Counted from the first letter of the stretch, positions 46,039-57,125 are shown. The stretch is DNA of 64,000 nucleotides from Pisaster brevispinus (GCA_023634235.1 JAMKCF010000030.1:496001-560000), one strand, 5' to 3'. The notes: generated by a model not told the origin, from the sequence alone. A program made the numbers and translations.

Positions 46039-46112
46039 GTAGGAGCAGAGATTGCAGAGAAGAAGGAAGAAGAACTGGATAAAATAATGAGTGTTTTCGA
46101 GAACTACATGCT
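46039..46112 (+). CDS. NCBP1: NCBP1 exon 5
   Basis: VGAEIAEKKEEELDKIMSVF then ENYML, parallel to human VGKELYEKKDAEMDRIFANTESYL. The acceptor is TGTGTTTGATAG and the donor CT|GTGAGT in phase 2. The exon directly continues exon 4 across LPW|V. Confidence 0.92.
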
Positions 46113-46138
46113 GTGAGTTTTAAACCCCTTGTATAGGC

Positions 46139-46406
46139 AGGGATGTGATTTCTCTGTTTTTTTCTGGAAATCCGTAAAAAAAATAAATAAATAAAAAAAA
46201 ATGAGTAGTATTCTTTTAAATTAAGACCATGAAAAATATGTAGATAAAACCAAATAGAATGCCCCAGAGTGCAGATTAGGGCTTTTAAAACAGAAGATAA
46301 ATGTATGTACGTAAGTAGGCTTCGAGCTCGCAAGTTTTTGCCCTCGCAAGCTTTCATGCTTTGCGCTCACAGTTCAGTTTTTTTCAACAGCCTATCACAT
46401 CCCCGA
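46139..46406. mobile_element. Short TIR element (MITE), copy 1
   Basis: CAGGGATGTGAT at the left and ATCACATCCC at the right are inverted. Internal words AAAACCAAATAGAATGCCCC, AGAGTGCAGATTA and GGCTTCGAGCTCGCAAG are shared with 51437-51791. The CAGGG end resembles hAT-type termini, but an 8-bp target duplication is not evident. Confidence 0.75.
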
Positions 46407-46565
46407 TAGGACAACACAAGCTCAAACAGCATCCTCACTGAACTCAAAGGAAGACCAGTCATTGGCCGAGAATTTAACAAGGTGCGTACACATGCGCACA
46501 TTTCCATTTTCCATTGATCTCAAGAAATGGCAGCGTATGCGAGAGGTCTATTCAGTTATTAGTTG

Positions 46566-46800
46566 ACGCATGGGCGTGTCTTGGTCAAGGGGTCTAAGAC
46601 CCCCGGACCAAAGCTCTGGTGTTTCTGATCAGCAGAGTGTGGGATCGGGTCCTGGTTCAGGTCCTGATGTTGACGCTTGTGTCACTTAGCCATTGTTGCT
46701 TTGTCCTTTGGATGGGACGTAAAGCTGTGTTGTGTAATGCATGTGGAAACACAAATTGCACTTATCCTTAAGAGAGGGGGTTTGCCCAGGTGCTTCAGGT
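46566..46800 (+). mobile_element. tRNA-derived SINE
   Basis: TGGTCAAGGGG fits the A box and GGATCGGGTCC partly fits a B box, separated by a long variable-arm spacing like a leucine or serine tRNA. The body contains TTGCTTTGTCCTTTGGATGG and GACGTAAAGCTGTG, words I associate with SINE tails in marine invertebrate genomes. Confidence 0.55.
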
Positions 46801-46825
46801 ATGGTTTACTGCACCTTGTTTCACC

Positions 46826-46935
46826 CTTACAAGGTACCCCTATCAACACCCCCTTTCACACCACCTTCACCCCTTCTACACCCCCTTCTACACCCCCTTC
46901 AACCCTCTTACACACCCTTCACACCTACAACAGAT
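46826..46935. repeat. C/A-rich simple repeat
   Basis: Repeated CACCCCCTT and ACACCC words. The open frames here are low-complexity. Confidence 0.85.
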
Positions 46936-47003
46936 AGATTTGTCCACTTTCCTGATCTGCAGATATAGAACTTATCCCTTAAAATATTTTGTGTCTTTGC
47001 CAG

Positions 47004-47073
47004 AAAGAGAAAGAAGGACCATGTTCCGATGTTGAGGGTGTGGCACAGCGACACACCCCACCCCCAGGAAGAT
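47004..47073 (+). CDS. NCBP1: NCBP1 exon 6
   Basis: With two bases from exon 5 it reads LKRKKDHVPMLRVWHSDTPH then PQED, like human LKRRQKTHVPMLQVWTADKP followed by HPQEE. The acceptor is GTGTCTTTGCCAG and the donor GAT|GTAAGT, phase 0. Confidence 0.93.
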
Positions 47074-47876
47074 GTAAGTTGTTCATCAATGGCCTCAATA
47101 GTGTCTCCATTTCTCTCTAAGGAGACAACATGAGAAATGAAGCATAAAATGAACCAAATGCAATACTAGCGTCGGAACTCTTCATCATTGAATCAGTGCC
47201 GGAACTAGCAATAGACTGTGGCATATTTGAATGGTTTGCCCCGTTTAATTTGTTCAATTGAGTTTCTTTGACATGTTAAAGCATGCATTATCGCATGGAC
47301 AACATTGGTAATTGTCAAAGACCATCATCGCACTTTGAGTGACCCAGCATGTACTTGAATAAACCAACTTCTGGAAGTTGAAGCTGAATCAGTCATTGTG
47401 TTCACTAGAAGATAAGTGAAAAACCCCCTTGTATGTTTTCACTGTTTTCAGGCGTCGGGTTTTGGACTTGTGAGCTCAAAACTAATTGTTTGACTCATTT
47501 CTCAAAAACTGAAGCACTTTAAGGAAAAATATGTTGGGAAAAATGTTCCACATTAACCATCTTTATACCATGTTAATTGTGTGCAAACATCTTTGAGCAC
47601 TTATATTTTCACTGTTATCAATGTTGTGCAACAAAATGTACGTGGGAACCAGAGGTTTCCCCTGAAAATGCTCAAATAACGGCGAGACTTCCGCAATTTT
47701 TTTAATGTTCAGTGTGTTGTTCACTTCCTCAACAATATTCTGCCGTTCTTACTTTCAAAATAAATGTTCTAAGAATATTAGCCCTCCATCATTTAACGAA
47801 AAGAATTGTCTTTGGAGAGGGTGATGAGAAAAGACGAACATTTTTCTAATTTGTCCTTTCTCATGGCATTTATCAG
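47074..47876. other. NCBP1 intron 6
   Basis: About 0.8 kb, AT-rich. Nothing recognisable. Confidence 0.6.
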
Positions 47877-48092
47877 ACTATTGACTGCCTGTGGGCCCGG
47901 ACGACCAAACTCCGTCGGGACGACTGGAACCAGAAGAGCATCCTTCGCTCCTACCTGTCCTTCGATAGCATCCTGTGCGAGGCTCTTCAGCACACCTTGC
48001 CGCAGTTCACCGTCCCGCCCCACAATGAGGACTGTGTCTACCCTCTACCCAAGGTCGTCTTCAGGATGTTTGACTACACAGACGCAACCGAG
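47877..48092 (+). CDS. NCBP1: NCBP1 exon 7
   Basis: 72 codons starting TIDCLWARTTKLRRDDW and including SYLSFDSILCEALQHTLPQF and VFRMFDYTDATE, matching human YLDCLWAQIQKLKKDRW through FRMFDYTDDPE. The acceptor is TTTCTCATGGCATTTATCAG and the donor GAG|GTTTGA, phase 0. It spans the end of the MIF4G domain and the linker to the second helical domain. A minus-strand open frame across it is only a shadow. Confidence 0.95.
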
Positions 48093-48696
48093 GTTTGATT
48101 GGTAATAAGAACTGTGTAGGTTATGTCGGTGCAAAATCTCCTAAAATAGCACTGAAGTTACGCACCAGTTTGAAATTGTCAAAACCTTGTATCTCGTCAA
48201 AATAGCCTGAATGTACGCACAAAACAAGTATGCACCAATATCGATTTGTGCTTGGAGCATTTTTTTGCGAAATACATTGTTTTTGCACTGATACGTTGAT
48301 GTTTTGAATTCTCTTTGTGAACACTGCTGCTTCCGAGAAGAACCAGGGTTGAGATAAAGTAGAATCTAGACTTTTCAGACAGTGTACTCTGCTCGTCTTC
48401 AAGAAAAAAGCATTGCAAATCTTCCAATCTTACTGAAACTCGATTCACACTTCGGGCAAAAGCAAAAGGGACAAATTTTGGTGACACAAACAGTCGGATT
48501 GTGCTGTTTTCCACTCGTATACACAATGAAGTATATATGAGGGTTTTTTTTATTGATAATAAGACCCATCAAGTATGCTTTCAAGATGTCATCTCCATTG
48601 TTAGTTTCTGACGGTATAGTTTTCATCTACACATTATTCAACCGGTATGAAAACGGATAATGTTTTAAGAGAAATGATGGCCGTTCATCTTTGCAG
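48093..48696. other. NCBP1 intron 7
   Basis: About 0.6 kb. Several overlapping minus-strand open frames have no recognisable content. Confidence 0.55.
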
Positions 48697-48794
48697 GGCC
48701 CCACTATGCCAGGACATCATTCCATTGAGAGGTACTTAGTTGAAGAGCAACTGAGCTGCATCATTACTGCCTATGTCAAGGATCGCAAGGAGTG
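48697..48794 (+). CDS. NCBP1: NCBP1 exon 8
   Basis: GPTMPGHHSIERYLVEEQLS then CIITAYVKDRKE and TG| of the next codon, like human GPVMPGSHSVERFVIEENLH followed by CIIKSHWKERKTC. The acceptor is ATCTTTGCAG and the donor TG|GTGAGT. Confidence 0.94.
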
Positions 48795-49343
48795 GTGAGT
48801 TTCCAGACGATATTCTTTTCCTTTTTCTTTGAGGCGTTAGAAGATGAAACATCTCCTTGAAAAAAAACCAACAGTTGATGATTTTATTCCTACTTCTAAA
48901 GTTTCCGGTATTTTTTTGATTTGTTTAGATTATGTAACCTGTGACATCACATGTTTACAAAGGAGCCACAGAGCCTGGACTTCCTGCAGGCACAAATTGT
49001 ACACAACATTAAATCTTATATTTTATGGGGGTTGCACAGTCTGTTTTTTTTTATCAACTTTCAATATAAAGAAAGGGGGCACATCTCAAAATGTGTTCAG
49101 CCCGTATTTTTATAACTCTTGAAATTATTTAGAAATTATGACACAATATGTAAACATTTCCAGTATGACCAGTGTAGTATCTCGCCTACCAGAAAGGCTC
49201 TGGAATGTACATGGTCACTCTTTTTGTAAACAAAGGTTGCATTGTCTATGCAAAGTAATGTTTGTTGTACTAGACAAATTTAGCTGAGAAAGTTGAAAAC
49301 ACGTTTTAAGAATGATATCCTCACCTCGTTTCGGCTGTTCCAG
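48795..49343. other. NCBP1 intron 8
   Basis: About 0.55 kb. Nothing recognisable. Confidence 0.6.
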
Positions 49344-49518
49344 CGCTGCCCAGTTAGTGAGTTATCACGGCAAGGCCAGAGTCCCTCTCAACTACATGAT
49401 TGTAGAGGTGGTGTTCGGTCAGCTCTTCAACTTACCTCATCCCGTCAAGCTGGAAGCAGCCTACGCCAGTCTCCTGCTGGAGCTGTGTAAACTCCAACCA
49501 AGTTCTCTCCCTCAAGTT
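49344..49518 (+). CDS. NCBP1: NCBP1 exon 9
   Basis: CAAQLVSYHGKARVPLNYMI then VEVVFGQLFNLPHPVKL and LLLELCKLQPSSLPQV. Human has CAAQLVSYPGKNKIPLNYHI and LLIELCKLQPGSLPQV. The acceptor is TTTCGGCTGTTCCAG and the donor GTT|GTATCC in phase 0. Confidence 0.94.
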
Positions 49519-50239
49519 GTATCCTTTAAAATGTTGTACTCTATTGGTAACGTTTTCTAGTGAGGTGATTAACCATTTGAAAGCATTCAACTGCACCAAG
49601 ACACAACTCTAAACAGAACTAATTGTGGTACAATAAAATACTGCAGGCTGGTATAATGCATCTACTGTTCAAGACCACAGTGGATGAGATTGAACGGTCA
49701 GACAGTGGGAGGGTTGACTGCATACAGTGCAGATACATTCACCACATGATATCATACCTATGATATCATAGCTTACCTTGCTGTTATTCTACTACCACGG
49801 AGTAGATTTTGGGTATTCCGGCAGACTTCTTAGTTCCAAGAAGAACTGTCCTGCTTATTAAGAACTACTTGGGAAATCTGCCTTCTACTTAGCTGAGTTG
49901 ATCGAGGGGACTTCTCGTAATTTACTTCACTGTCACGAAGTGAGTCGCCTGCTCTAGTCACTGCCAGTAGATATATTTTTTTCTTGGGCCTTGTCCAAAT
50001 TAGTGTCTGCGGCTATTGCTTATGCTATGGCTGCTGCTATGGCTGCGGCTGTGGTTGCAGCTGTGGCTGTGGCTGCGGTTGTTGCTATGGCTTTTCCTAT
50101 GGGCCGTCTATGCTTCAATGCATGTCATGTGACTACCAAGCCTCAGCGGCTAATTTGGACATGTCCTTGGTATTAATTTCTGTTGTTGGCTAAAGTTATG
50201 ATATCAGGTCCATGTTGTGATTCTTAATTTAACGTACAG
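49519..50239. other. NCBP1 intron 9, micro-exon not found
   Basis: Human has LAQATE between PQV and the next exon. Here the flanking phases (0 and 1) require a 3n+1 exon, most simply 16 nt. I found no CTN-GCN-CAR-GCN-ACN-G between AG and GT. A GGCTGY-type hexamer repeat lies at about 50005-50095. Confidence 0.6.
50005..50095. repeat. Imperfect GGCTGY hexamer repeat
   Basis: Runs of GCTATGGCTGC, GGCTGTGGTTGC and GGCTGTGGCTGCGG. The long open frames across it come from the six-base period. Confidence 0.85.
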
Positions 50240-50351
50240 AGCTCCTGTACGAGAGACTGGATAATATGAATCTCAACTGCACTGATCGGTTTGTCAATTG
50301 GTTCTCTCATCACCTCAGCAATTGTCAATTCCGCTGGAGCTGGGATGAATG
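50240..50351 (+). CDS. NCBP1: NCBP1 exon 10 (last one found)
   Basis: (G)AG then [20 protein letters not shown] and [17 protein letters not shown], like human LLYMRLDTMNTTCVDRFINW and FSHHLSNFQFRWSWEDW. The acceptor is TTAATTTAACGTACAG and the donor TG|GTGAGT in phase 2. The next expected exon (SDCL... onward) is not found before the window ends. Confidence 0.94.
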
Positions 50352-51436
50352 GTGAGTGTTTACTTCAAAGAAGGGCTTCCAGGTCAAATTCAGTTTTGTG
50401 CTGCACTCATTCTTCAAAAGATAGAGTCGTCCAGGCATGTGGTTTCGCAGGATTTTTCCTGATTTCAGGATTTTCTCAAAATCTCCTCGAGCCTTAAATT
50501 TTTCTTGGAACAAGTACAGCAGTCCACTCAAGTTATTTGTGTTGGTCATGAGGCTAATTTCAACCTGTTTGTATCAAATATCATTGAAATTCCTGAATGA
50601 ACTAAAATTTCTCTGTCCAAAAATGTACAAGCCCATGTATTTGAAATGTGCCATTGGATGTTTTTTATGTTAACAAATTTCACACGGCAAGAGTGGGAAA
50701 TACAGCTGGCATTTGACACTGTTTTAATGTCAGGCCAGATACTTGCAATATCTTTTTCAAAAGGGCTCTAGCCATTGACAAATAAGTGCATCACAAAATC
50801 AACTTTGACCTTAGAGCCTCTCTCCAATATAGAATTCAAATCACAGGTTACCTATACATGTGTACTGCCGTGGAGTAGATTGAATAAAGCAGAATAAAGC
50901 AAGACCTAGTTCCCAAAGAACAAAATCTACACAGCAAAGTAGATATACACATGGTGTTATGGCAAACCGAATATACATTAATACCTCACTATGGCATGCA
51001 ATGCCTCAAAAATTATTTACCTACACATGCATGACATTTCTGTAGACCAATCCGTACGCGCAATGTGCTGCACACCACACCGCCATTGCAGAGGTGCTGG
51101 AAACGCAAGGTTTTGTACACACAGACAATACCCCAGCAATGGCGGCACAGTGTACAGCGCTTGCCTGTACGGTTTGGTCTCTAGCAATGCAGGAGGTCTG
51201 CCATGCTGGAGTGGTAGGCACATGTAGGATGCGTATGCGTAGCGCCATCCAGCAGTGCGTTTCGTAGCACATGTTTCATGCACGCAACCGTACGGATTGG
51301 GTTTGTGGGGGTCCTGTTATTGTTGTTTTATTGATCTCTTTTCTAAAGAATTCCTCTGTGGGGTCCAAGTTGAAGTAAGAACAACTTTGTGGGCTCCATT
51401 GTTCCTTTGTGTAAAAGACCCCACAAGAGACCTTCA
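50352..51436. other. DNA after NCBP1 exon 10, no exon found
   Basis: No sequence like the next NCBP1 exon is present. Between 51050 and 51280 the words CAATCCGTACGCGCAATGTG and its near complement CATGCACGCAACCGTACGGATTGG lie about 230 bp apart. Together with CAGCGC-type words these suggest another imperfect foldback. Confidence 0.5.
51050..51300. repeat. Imperfect inverted repeat (~230 bp)
   Basis: CCAATCCGTACG (about 51048) is the reverse complement of CGTACGGATTGG (about 51289). Inner words GCTGCACACC and ATGCGTAGCGCC are less clear. It is probably a small non-autonomous element. Confidence 0.5.
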
Positions 51437-51791
51437 GGGATGTGATTTCTCTGTTTTTATTCGGGTTTTTTTAAGCCCCCCCCCAGAAAAAAAAAATAAT
51501 AATAATAATAATAATAATAATTAAAACAAATAATAAATAAAAATAAAATAAATATATATATATATATTTTTTTTCCTAAGTATAAAAAACAAAAAATAAA
51601 TAAATTATATATATATTTTTAAAATTCAGACCGTAAAAGACATGAAGATAAAACCAAATAGAATGCCCCAGAGTGCAGATTAAGGCTTTTAAAACAAAAG
51701 ATAAATGCATGTAAGTAGGTTTCGAGCTCGCAAGCTTTCACACTTGGCGCTCACAGTTCAGATTTTTTTTTGCAACAGCCTATCACATCCC
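51437..51791. mobile_element. Short TIR element (MITE), copy 2
   Basis: Same ends and internal words as 46139-46406. It is longer because of internal C-, A-, (AAT)n and (TA)n runs at 51478-51630. Confidence 0.8.
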
Positions 51792-54700
51792 TTGATCTTC
51801 CGTAAGCCTAGTTTTATAAATGGCACCCAGCAGCCACATGAGCTAAGAAAACTGGTCCTTCCACATTAAAAATCTCCCAATACTTAGCTGTGCTGAAAAC
51901 AGAGATATCTATTTCAACTCTCAAATCTGCTTCCAAAAATGTGCGAGAAAAAAACACATTTACATTTAGTGCACTTAAAATGATTTCTTTTTCAATTTTA
52001 AACTATTGACTTCTTGGTGTTTTTCACAATTTTTGCAATGATGTCTCCCTCATTCAAAGACAAACAAATATTAATCTGTGGCTTTTGCTTTGAATTGATT
52101 TCGAACAAGCTCATCGGAATGGACTAATTAAAATGTTATATGAATTTGATATCATATTCTAGAATTCTGTCAGTTGTGTTACTTGATCTGGTTAATTTTT
52201 GTAATTTAAACAAATATTTAAGTACACTGGCACATCAATAGGATGTACTTCAAATTACATTAGGCCTACATCATGAAAATAATAATGATTGGGAACACCA
52301 CCAAATTGTATTGAAATTTAAGTCTCTTTTTGGAAAAGTTATCAAATCACACAAGTAGTTGTTTGGTTGTATCTTTGCATCATCAACTGCAATGGTTTTG
52401 GGATAAGCCAAGTTGTAACAGAATGGCTTCATTTGGGGTTTGTACCTTATTTTGTGTTCACTATACAATGTGCCAGTGGAAAAAAAAACTGTGAAATAAA
52501 AACTGCTTTCTTGAGGATGTTATCTGTATTGAAATAAAAGAACATAAATTTGTGCCCATTTGTTCTTTTTTGTTTTCAAATAAAAGAAGGGAAAACACAT
52601 TTCTTTGTGTCTTTTTTCTATAGATAAGATCTGCTTTTTTTGTAAATATGTCTGCAGTTCAGACCTTTATCGCACAGCAGCCATCTTGTATTTTCAAAGA
52701 TATGTGACAAAACTGATATGGAAAGAGAAGTTTAATGCGCAGTTTGTGTTAAAGCAAACAAAGTCAATCATATAATGAAACTTAATTAACACTGTCTTCA
52801 CAAAACACTGAAAATCGAGCAGAAAGTGAATCTATGTGTACTTACAAAGGTAAATTCACAGCAAACAAAATACTGTTTGGACTGAGCAATTTACCATTGA
52901 GAACATGGTTACATTGTGGTGAAGGTCTGGTCATCAGGAATAAAACAAAGCGAAGGTATTTATTTCGCAGTGAAGCAACATCTCAAACAAAATCAAATAG
53001 TTCATCATAGTGTAAAGTGTTTCAATAAAACCAAATCGACCCTATGAAGTAATTTTTTTATTTTTCTATAACAATTTTCTGTTGAAAGGTCAACTGCCTA
53101 CAGATATCTCATGACAAAAAAATTCCATTAATGTGAAGAAAACTACTCCTGAATCAGTGATTGTACCTTCCATTTAGTTTAGCTTGATACACAGGTGCTG
53201 CACTCTGTAGCAAGGTAGATGCTCAAAACACTAGGGGAAGGGAGGGGAGTGGGGATTGACTGTTATGAGGGGGCAGGTGGAGGGTTTGTGTGATGGGAGA
53301 AAGGATAGGTCCTTAGTGAGTTATTTTGTTTTGGGGGGTCAAGTCCTGCATTGTTTTTTTCATTTTAAATGTTCTTTTTGTACCTAAACTAACCCCAGCG
53401 TATGCCAGTGCCTCCAGTACCTAGGATAGACAGACACCAAGAAGCAAAGTAAGGAGTGCCCTCCAACTACCTGAGACTGTAATCTGTGCCAGCGCCAGTA
53501 AACATGTCTGTATGATGCCCTCCTGTGACAGCAGCCATTTTAGTTTAGTACTACTTCAAACATGTTACCAAAACGAGGCCAAATATTGTTGAGAAGACAA
53601 GCAAATTTCCTACAAAACTTTTGACCTGAAGTCAAATAAACGGTTTTCATGGAAACAGCTGACCCCTATTTCATCATATGACTAGGAATTTCGATAAGTT
53701 CTTTGAAACGTCAACATAGTTTTTTGGTGACCGGATGCAGCATTAACAAGTTATGGGCAAAAGTAAAGATGTGGAAAATCCAAACAAAGCAATGATAAAT
53801 TTATGCTTAAGAATGCACATTCCAGAAACAACTTTCCAAAATATTATTTATACCTCAATGTCTTTCCAAAAACTATGACAGCAATCTATCTCACTGAGCA
53901 TAAGTTTGGTTGTCATCAACCGCACAACTTCATCTGTCAATTACATGATCACCTGCGCAAGTTCTCATGCGTACAATTCAGGCCACGCCCCTAAATTTTT
54001 ACAGTGCTGATTTTGTTAATGGGTTCAAGTCGAAAACCAGCCCAGAATCACACTTTTATACAGATTTACTCTGCTGAAAATGAGCTAAACTCTTCAATAT
54101 TTACTTCCCCTATTTATAAGAAATAACCATTCGTTACCTGAAATGTTTTCCCTGAAATGTGTATCAAAAGCAAATTTATTCCCGAACGTAAACAAAGCCA
54201 TTTTCATTGATAAAGATTTGTGAAGTCACCTTATTAGTATTCAGAACTCAGTCGATGAGCAGACGATAACTCCATCATTTTTCTACTTAATTTTTTTAAT
54301 CGGAAGGTTTCATTCCGACCAGCATAAAAAGAATACGAGTCTATACATTATAAAATAATGTAAATTTAAAATCACAAATAGAGGTTTTTTGTTGCTCATT
54401 AACTAGAAATAAATTTATTAAGATACGACCAATCATAATGAAAAACGGAAGACGCCATCTTGTTTTCTAATAATAGACGCGTGCTTGCGGTTTTAACCCG
54501 GATGCACACGTGTGTCGGCTCACAACAATCACACGTGTACACAGTGTATGCATCGGAAATAAGGGATTATTTAAGTGAAACCTCTGGAAATATATGCTGC
54601 AAAAGTCACTCATCTTAAAGAGGGCAGTTTAAAGGTAAGACTGACGCAAAGGGGGGTTAAATGGTGGTATTTTCGTCGCACAGTATTGGAAATTAACATT

Positions 54701-54960
54701 TTGGTAACCTTGGTTTTTTTCCTTTTTTTCTAGCAACCAATACCAGTCTTAGATGGTACATGAGATATGGTATTTTAGCTGGCAATGTTATCCTTGTATT
54801 AAAGCAGATGTTGTTGTGCTTTGCTACTTGTTTGTGTACACAAGCAGTTTTATTAAATTGGTGCCCGGCTAATTTTACAATGTCCGATATGGAGCAGAGG
54901 GTAGACCCCCCCCCCCCTAACTGCCTAATGTTCCCATACTGAACACACTGTTTTCTTCGT
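51792..54960. other. About 3 kb with no recognised gene
   Basis: AT-rich. CAGCAGCCATCTTG (about 52675), CAGCAGCCATTTTAG (about 53529) and GACGCCATCTTG (about 54450) resemble YY1 sites. The last lies beside CGGAAG, and with TAACCCGGATGC it could be a promoter near 54440-54560, but I see no first exon there. A CCACGCCCC word lies near 53982. Confidence 0.45.
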
Positions 54961-54990
54961 GTACAGTAGTCCCCCCCCCCCCCCCCCCAC
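54905..54990. repeat. Poly-C runs
   Basis: C-runs of about 11 bases (54906-54917) and 18 bases (54971-54988), likely to be unstable and error-prone. Confidence 0.9.
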
Positions 54991-56255
54991 TCCAAAAAAT
55001 CCTGTAAAAAATTCCGGAGATTCCAAGCTCACACTGAGGACACAATTGCGGGCCGGGGTGGCTACACCACGCCCCATTTCGAACACAAATTGTAGCTAAC
55101 GGTGTAAGTCCTTACTCTCAGTTGTGAGAAACGATGGACTGATAAACATACCAAATTTTAATATCACAGAACACCATACTTGTCCACTTGGTTCAACGGT
55201 TATTGTAGTCTCCCGACAAAGCTCAACTCCTGTGCTTTGTACCAGAGTGTGCACATGAGACTCTTTTTATTTGTGGCGTTGTCTTTCCATGCTCTTATAT
55301 ACCCTGCTTCAGATCCATTATTCTAGAGTCTCTTGAGTGGAATGTTGGTCCCACCTGTTAACCTGTTTTTCTGTGTCAGTGGTTTTTCTTTTTGACATTT
55401 TGTTGAACATTTCTCTGTTGCTTCTCTTCACATGATTTGCTGAGGCAATTTAGGTGCAATTTAGACCACACTGTAAGATGCAGTAGACAAAAGAAGCATC
55501 AACATTCTCTAAACTAAGTTTGAGAGTCTTCAGAAGAACTTCATCAGATTAGGTTGTCATTCATTTCCAGAAGAATATAACTGTTAAGATTTTTTTCCAG
55601 GGAGATGGTGCACATTTTCAATGCAGCCTAAATCAGAAGAAGAAATAGTGGGTTTTTGGAAAGTATGGTTGAACATATCATTTTTGTTCCATTGAAAACT
55701 TAAAATACAACTAAGGGCAGTGAAATCTTGCGCCTTTAATTTGACACTGAACTGGCTGGCATATTACTGCAGTTTGTCAACATTTTTCTATGTTTAAGCT
55801 AACAGATGAAGCGAAATTCTCTCGATGCCATCGATTCTTGAAATTCGCGTCTCAAAATGACCCTGTCCACATTCGCCATCACCCGCCAGATGCTATTTTT
55901 CTGTTTAGTTTAACCCAAACATAGGTCTTTCTCCGGCCAATTAATTTTTTTTTTTTTTTAATTAAAACGTCTTGCTCATCTAAAACGAATGCTCCATCAC
56001 ATCAACGTTCAACAGTAACAAAGGAGTATTTCAATTTTAACAGTTTACATTTCACTGGTCAAATAAGATCATTTGAATTAATTAGGTCGCAACGATCTTT
56101 CAATGTCGTAGGAGCTAATAGCAAGAGGCTGGCTAACCATTCAATTTGATCAATAAGCACACATTTTTCAACTGTTTCCATATAAATTCGTCTGCATGGT
56201 TTGTGCTGGCTGAAATGCAGATATTCTAAGAAGAATTCAGTTTTCTACACTAGTT
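54991..56255. other. No gene recognised
   Basis: Unique AT-rich DNA upstream of the TATA box at 56260. Nothing recognisable. Confidence 0.5.
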
Positions 56256-56259
56256 CTGG

Positions 56260-56300
56260 TTATATATACCTCCCTCTAGAGCGATAAAGAAGGAAATAGT
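56260..56300 (+). promoter_or_regulatory. TATA-type core promoter
   Basis: GTTATATATACC at about 56259-56270 is a good TATA box. Transcription would start about 25-30 bp downstream, near 56290-56300, giving a ~100-base leader before the ATG at 56399. No other TATA box in the window sits so well before an exon. Confidence 0.5.
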
Positions 56301-56398
56301 GTCTGCCAGTGGTCGATACAGACGATCACGTGAATCATTCAGATCAGAGGAGCGGTCAACTCTGCTGCATGGAAAGGTCCAGCTGACTGTCTGACGAA

Positions 56399-56468
56399 AT
56401 GGCGTACCGGACAACGCAGTCACAGTGCATGGAATGGTACAACTACAGCCAAACTAAAGCCAGTCAAG
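56399..56468 (+). CDS. Likely first coding exon, unknown protein
   Basis: ATG in the favourable context ACGAAATGG opens MAYRTTQSQCMEWYNYSQTK then ASQ plus one base, and ends AAG|GTAAGC, a near-ideal donor. A TATA box lies about 135 bp upstream. No further exon is seen before the right satellite begins 330 bp later, so the intron would have to cross at least the 7 kb of satellite inside the window. I do not recognise the protein. Confidence 0.5.
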
Positions 56469-56799
56469 GTAAGCAACCAACTTTTGAATATACAGAAACC
56501 AACAAACGTAGTATGGAAAACAAAAGACGGAAATAACAGAGATTGGTCAAACTGACCTTATTTTTGACCCAGATATGAAATGATGTCCAGAGGCAACTTT
56601 TACAACTTTATAACCATCTCGAAATGTCAATCACTTGTTTACCCTCGATTGCAGAAAAGTCCATTTGGGACATAGTAATAAAACCTCACCACTTGATAAC
56701 ACGCTTATCTCAAATATTCTGGCCCTATTCCAAAATGAATGTTAAACTAACTGATAACAATCCTACAGTCTTCCAGATGGTCTGGATATTGTATTTAAC

Positions 56800-57125
56800 C
56801 ATTCAAGGGGCGGATCCACTGGTTCAAAATTTAACTGCGCAACTTCTTTTATCAAAGAAAATTTATTGGGTTTTTTTGCCGTCAAATCGCACTTTAATTT
56901 GTTACTCAAAAATTCAAAATAGCCTGTGGCGACAACTCGCTGCGGGCACCTCCCCCGATGGTGCTGGCTCGGACTTTTTGGTCACAATGATGGCGCCACA
57001 TTTTGGTAAAAAGCTCATAATTCCCAAGGTTTTGGAATTTGGCCATGTCCCCACACAACCTACTCTATGATTCCCAACACAGAAAAGGTCTTCAGGGAAG
57101 TCTGGTCTATCATTCTCCACCGTCA
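56800..57125 (+). repeat. Degenerate edge monomers of the right satellite
   Basis: GGCGGATCCACTGGTTCAAA onward (about 56811) matches the GATGGTGCTGGTTCGAA part of the monomer. About 120 bp is then missing before CCGTCAAATCGCACTTT (56879). The next monomer has several further changes and an insertion (CCTACTCTATGATTCC at about 57058). This is the most diverged satellite DNA in the window. Confidence 0.85.

Larger units (their letters stand above)
46113..47003. other. NCBP1 intron 5
   Basis: Contains a short TIR element, a tRNA-derived SINE and a C-rich simple repeat, listed separately. Confidence 0.7.
41130..50351 (+). pseudogene. NCBP1 (CBP80) locus, 5' half, disrupted as given
   Basis: NCBP1 is the large subunit of the nuclear cap-binding complex. 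It binds NCBP2 (CBP20) and links capped RNA to splicing, export and decay. Ten exons in order match human NCBP1 from residue 1 to about 380 of 790. They give the N-terminal basic signal, the MIF4G domain and the start of the second helical domain. All introns have GT-AG ends and the conserved reading frame is clear in each exon. However, a ~107-nt exon is missing between exons 2 and 3, exon 3 has one extra base, a 3n+1 micro-exon is missing before exon 10, and no exon follows 50351. Whether this is a dead partial copy or an assembly-damaged real gene cannot be decided here. Confidence 0.8.

Noticed and set aside
47793..48023. Minus-strand 76-codon frame opposite NCBP1 exon 7
   Set aside because: It is the shadow of the conserved exon on the plus strand.
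10303..56895. The left block ends at TCTAGTCTAGAA and a right-block monomer resumes at CCGTCAAATCGC, as if 46 kb had been inserted into one monomer
   Set aside because: Satellite similarity continues upstream of 56879 to about 56811 in a different part of the monomer. The apparent phase match is therefore a deletion junction inside a decayed monomer, not an insertion site.
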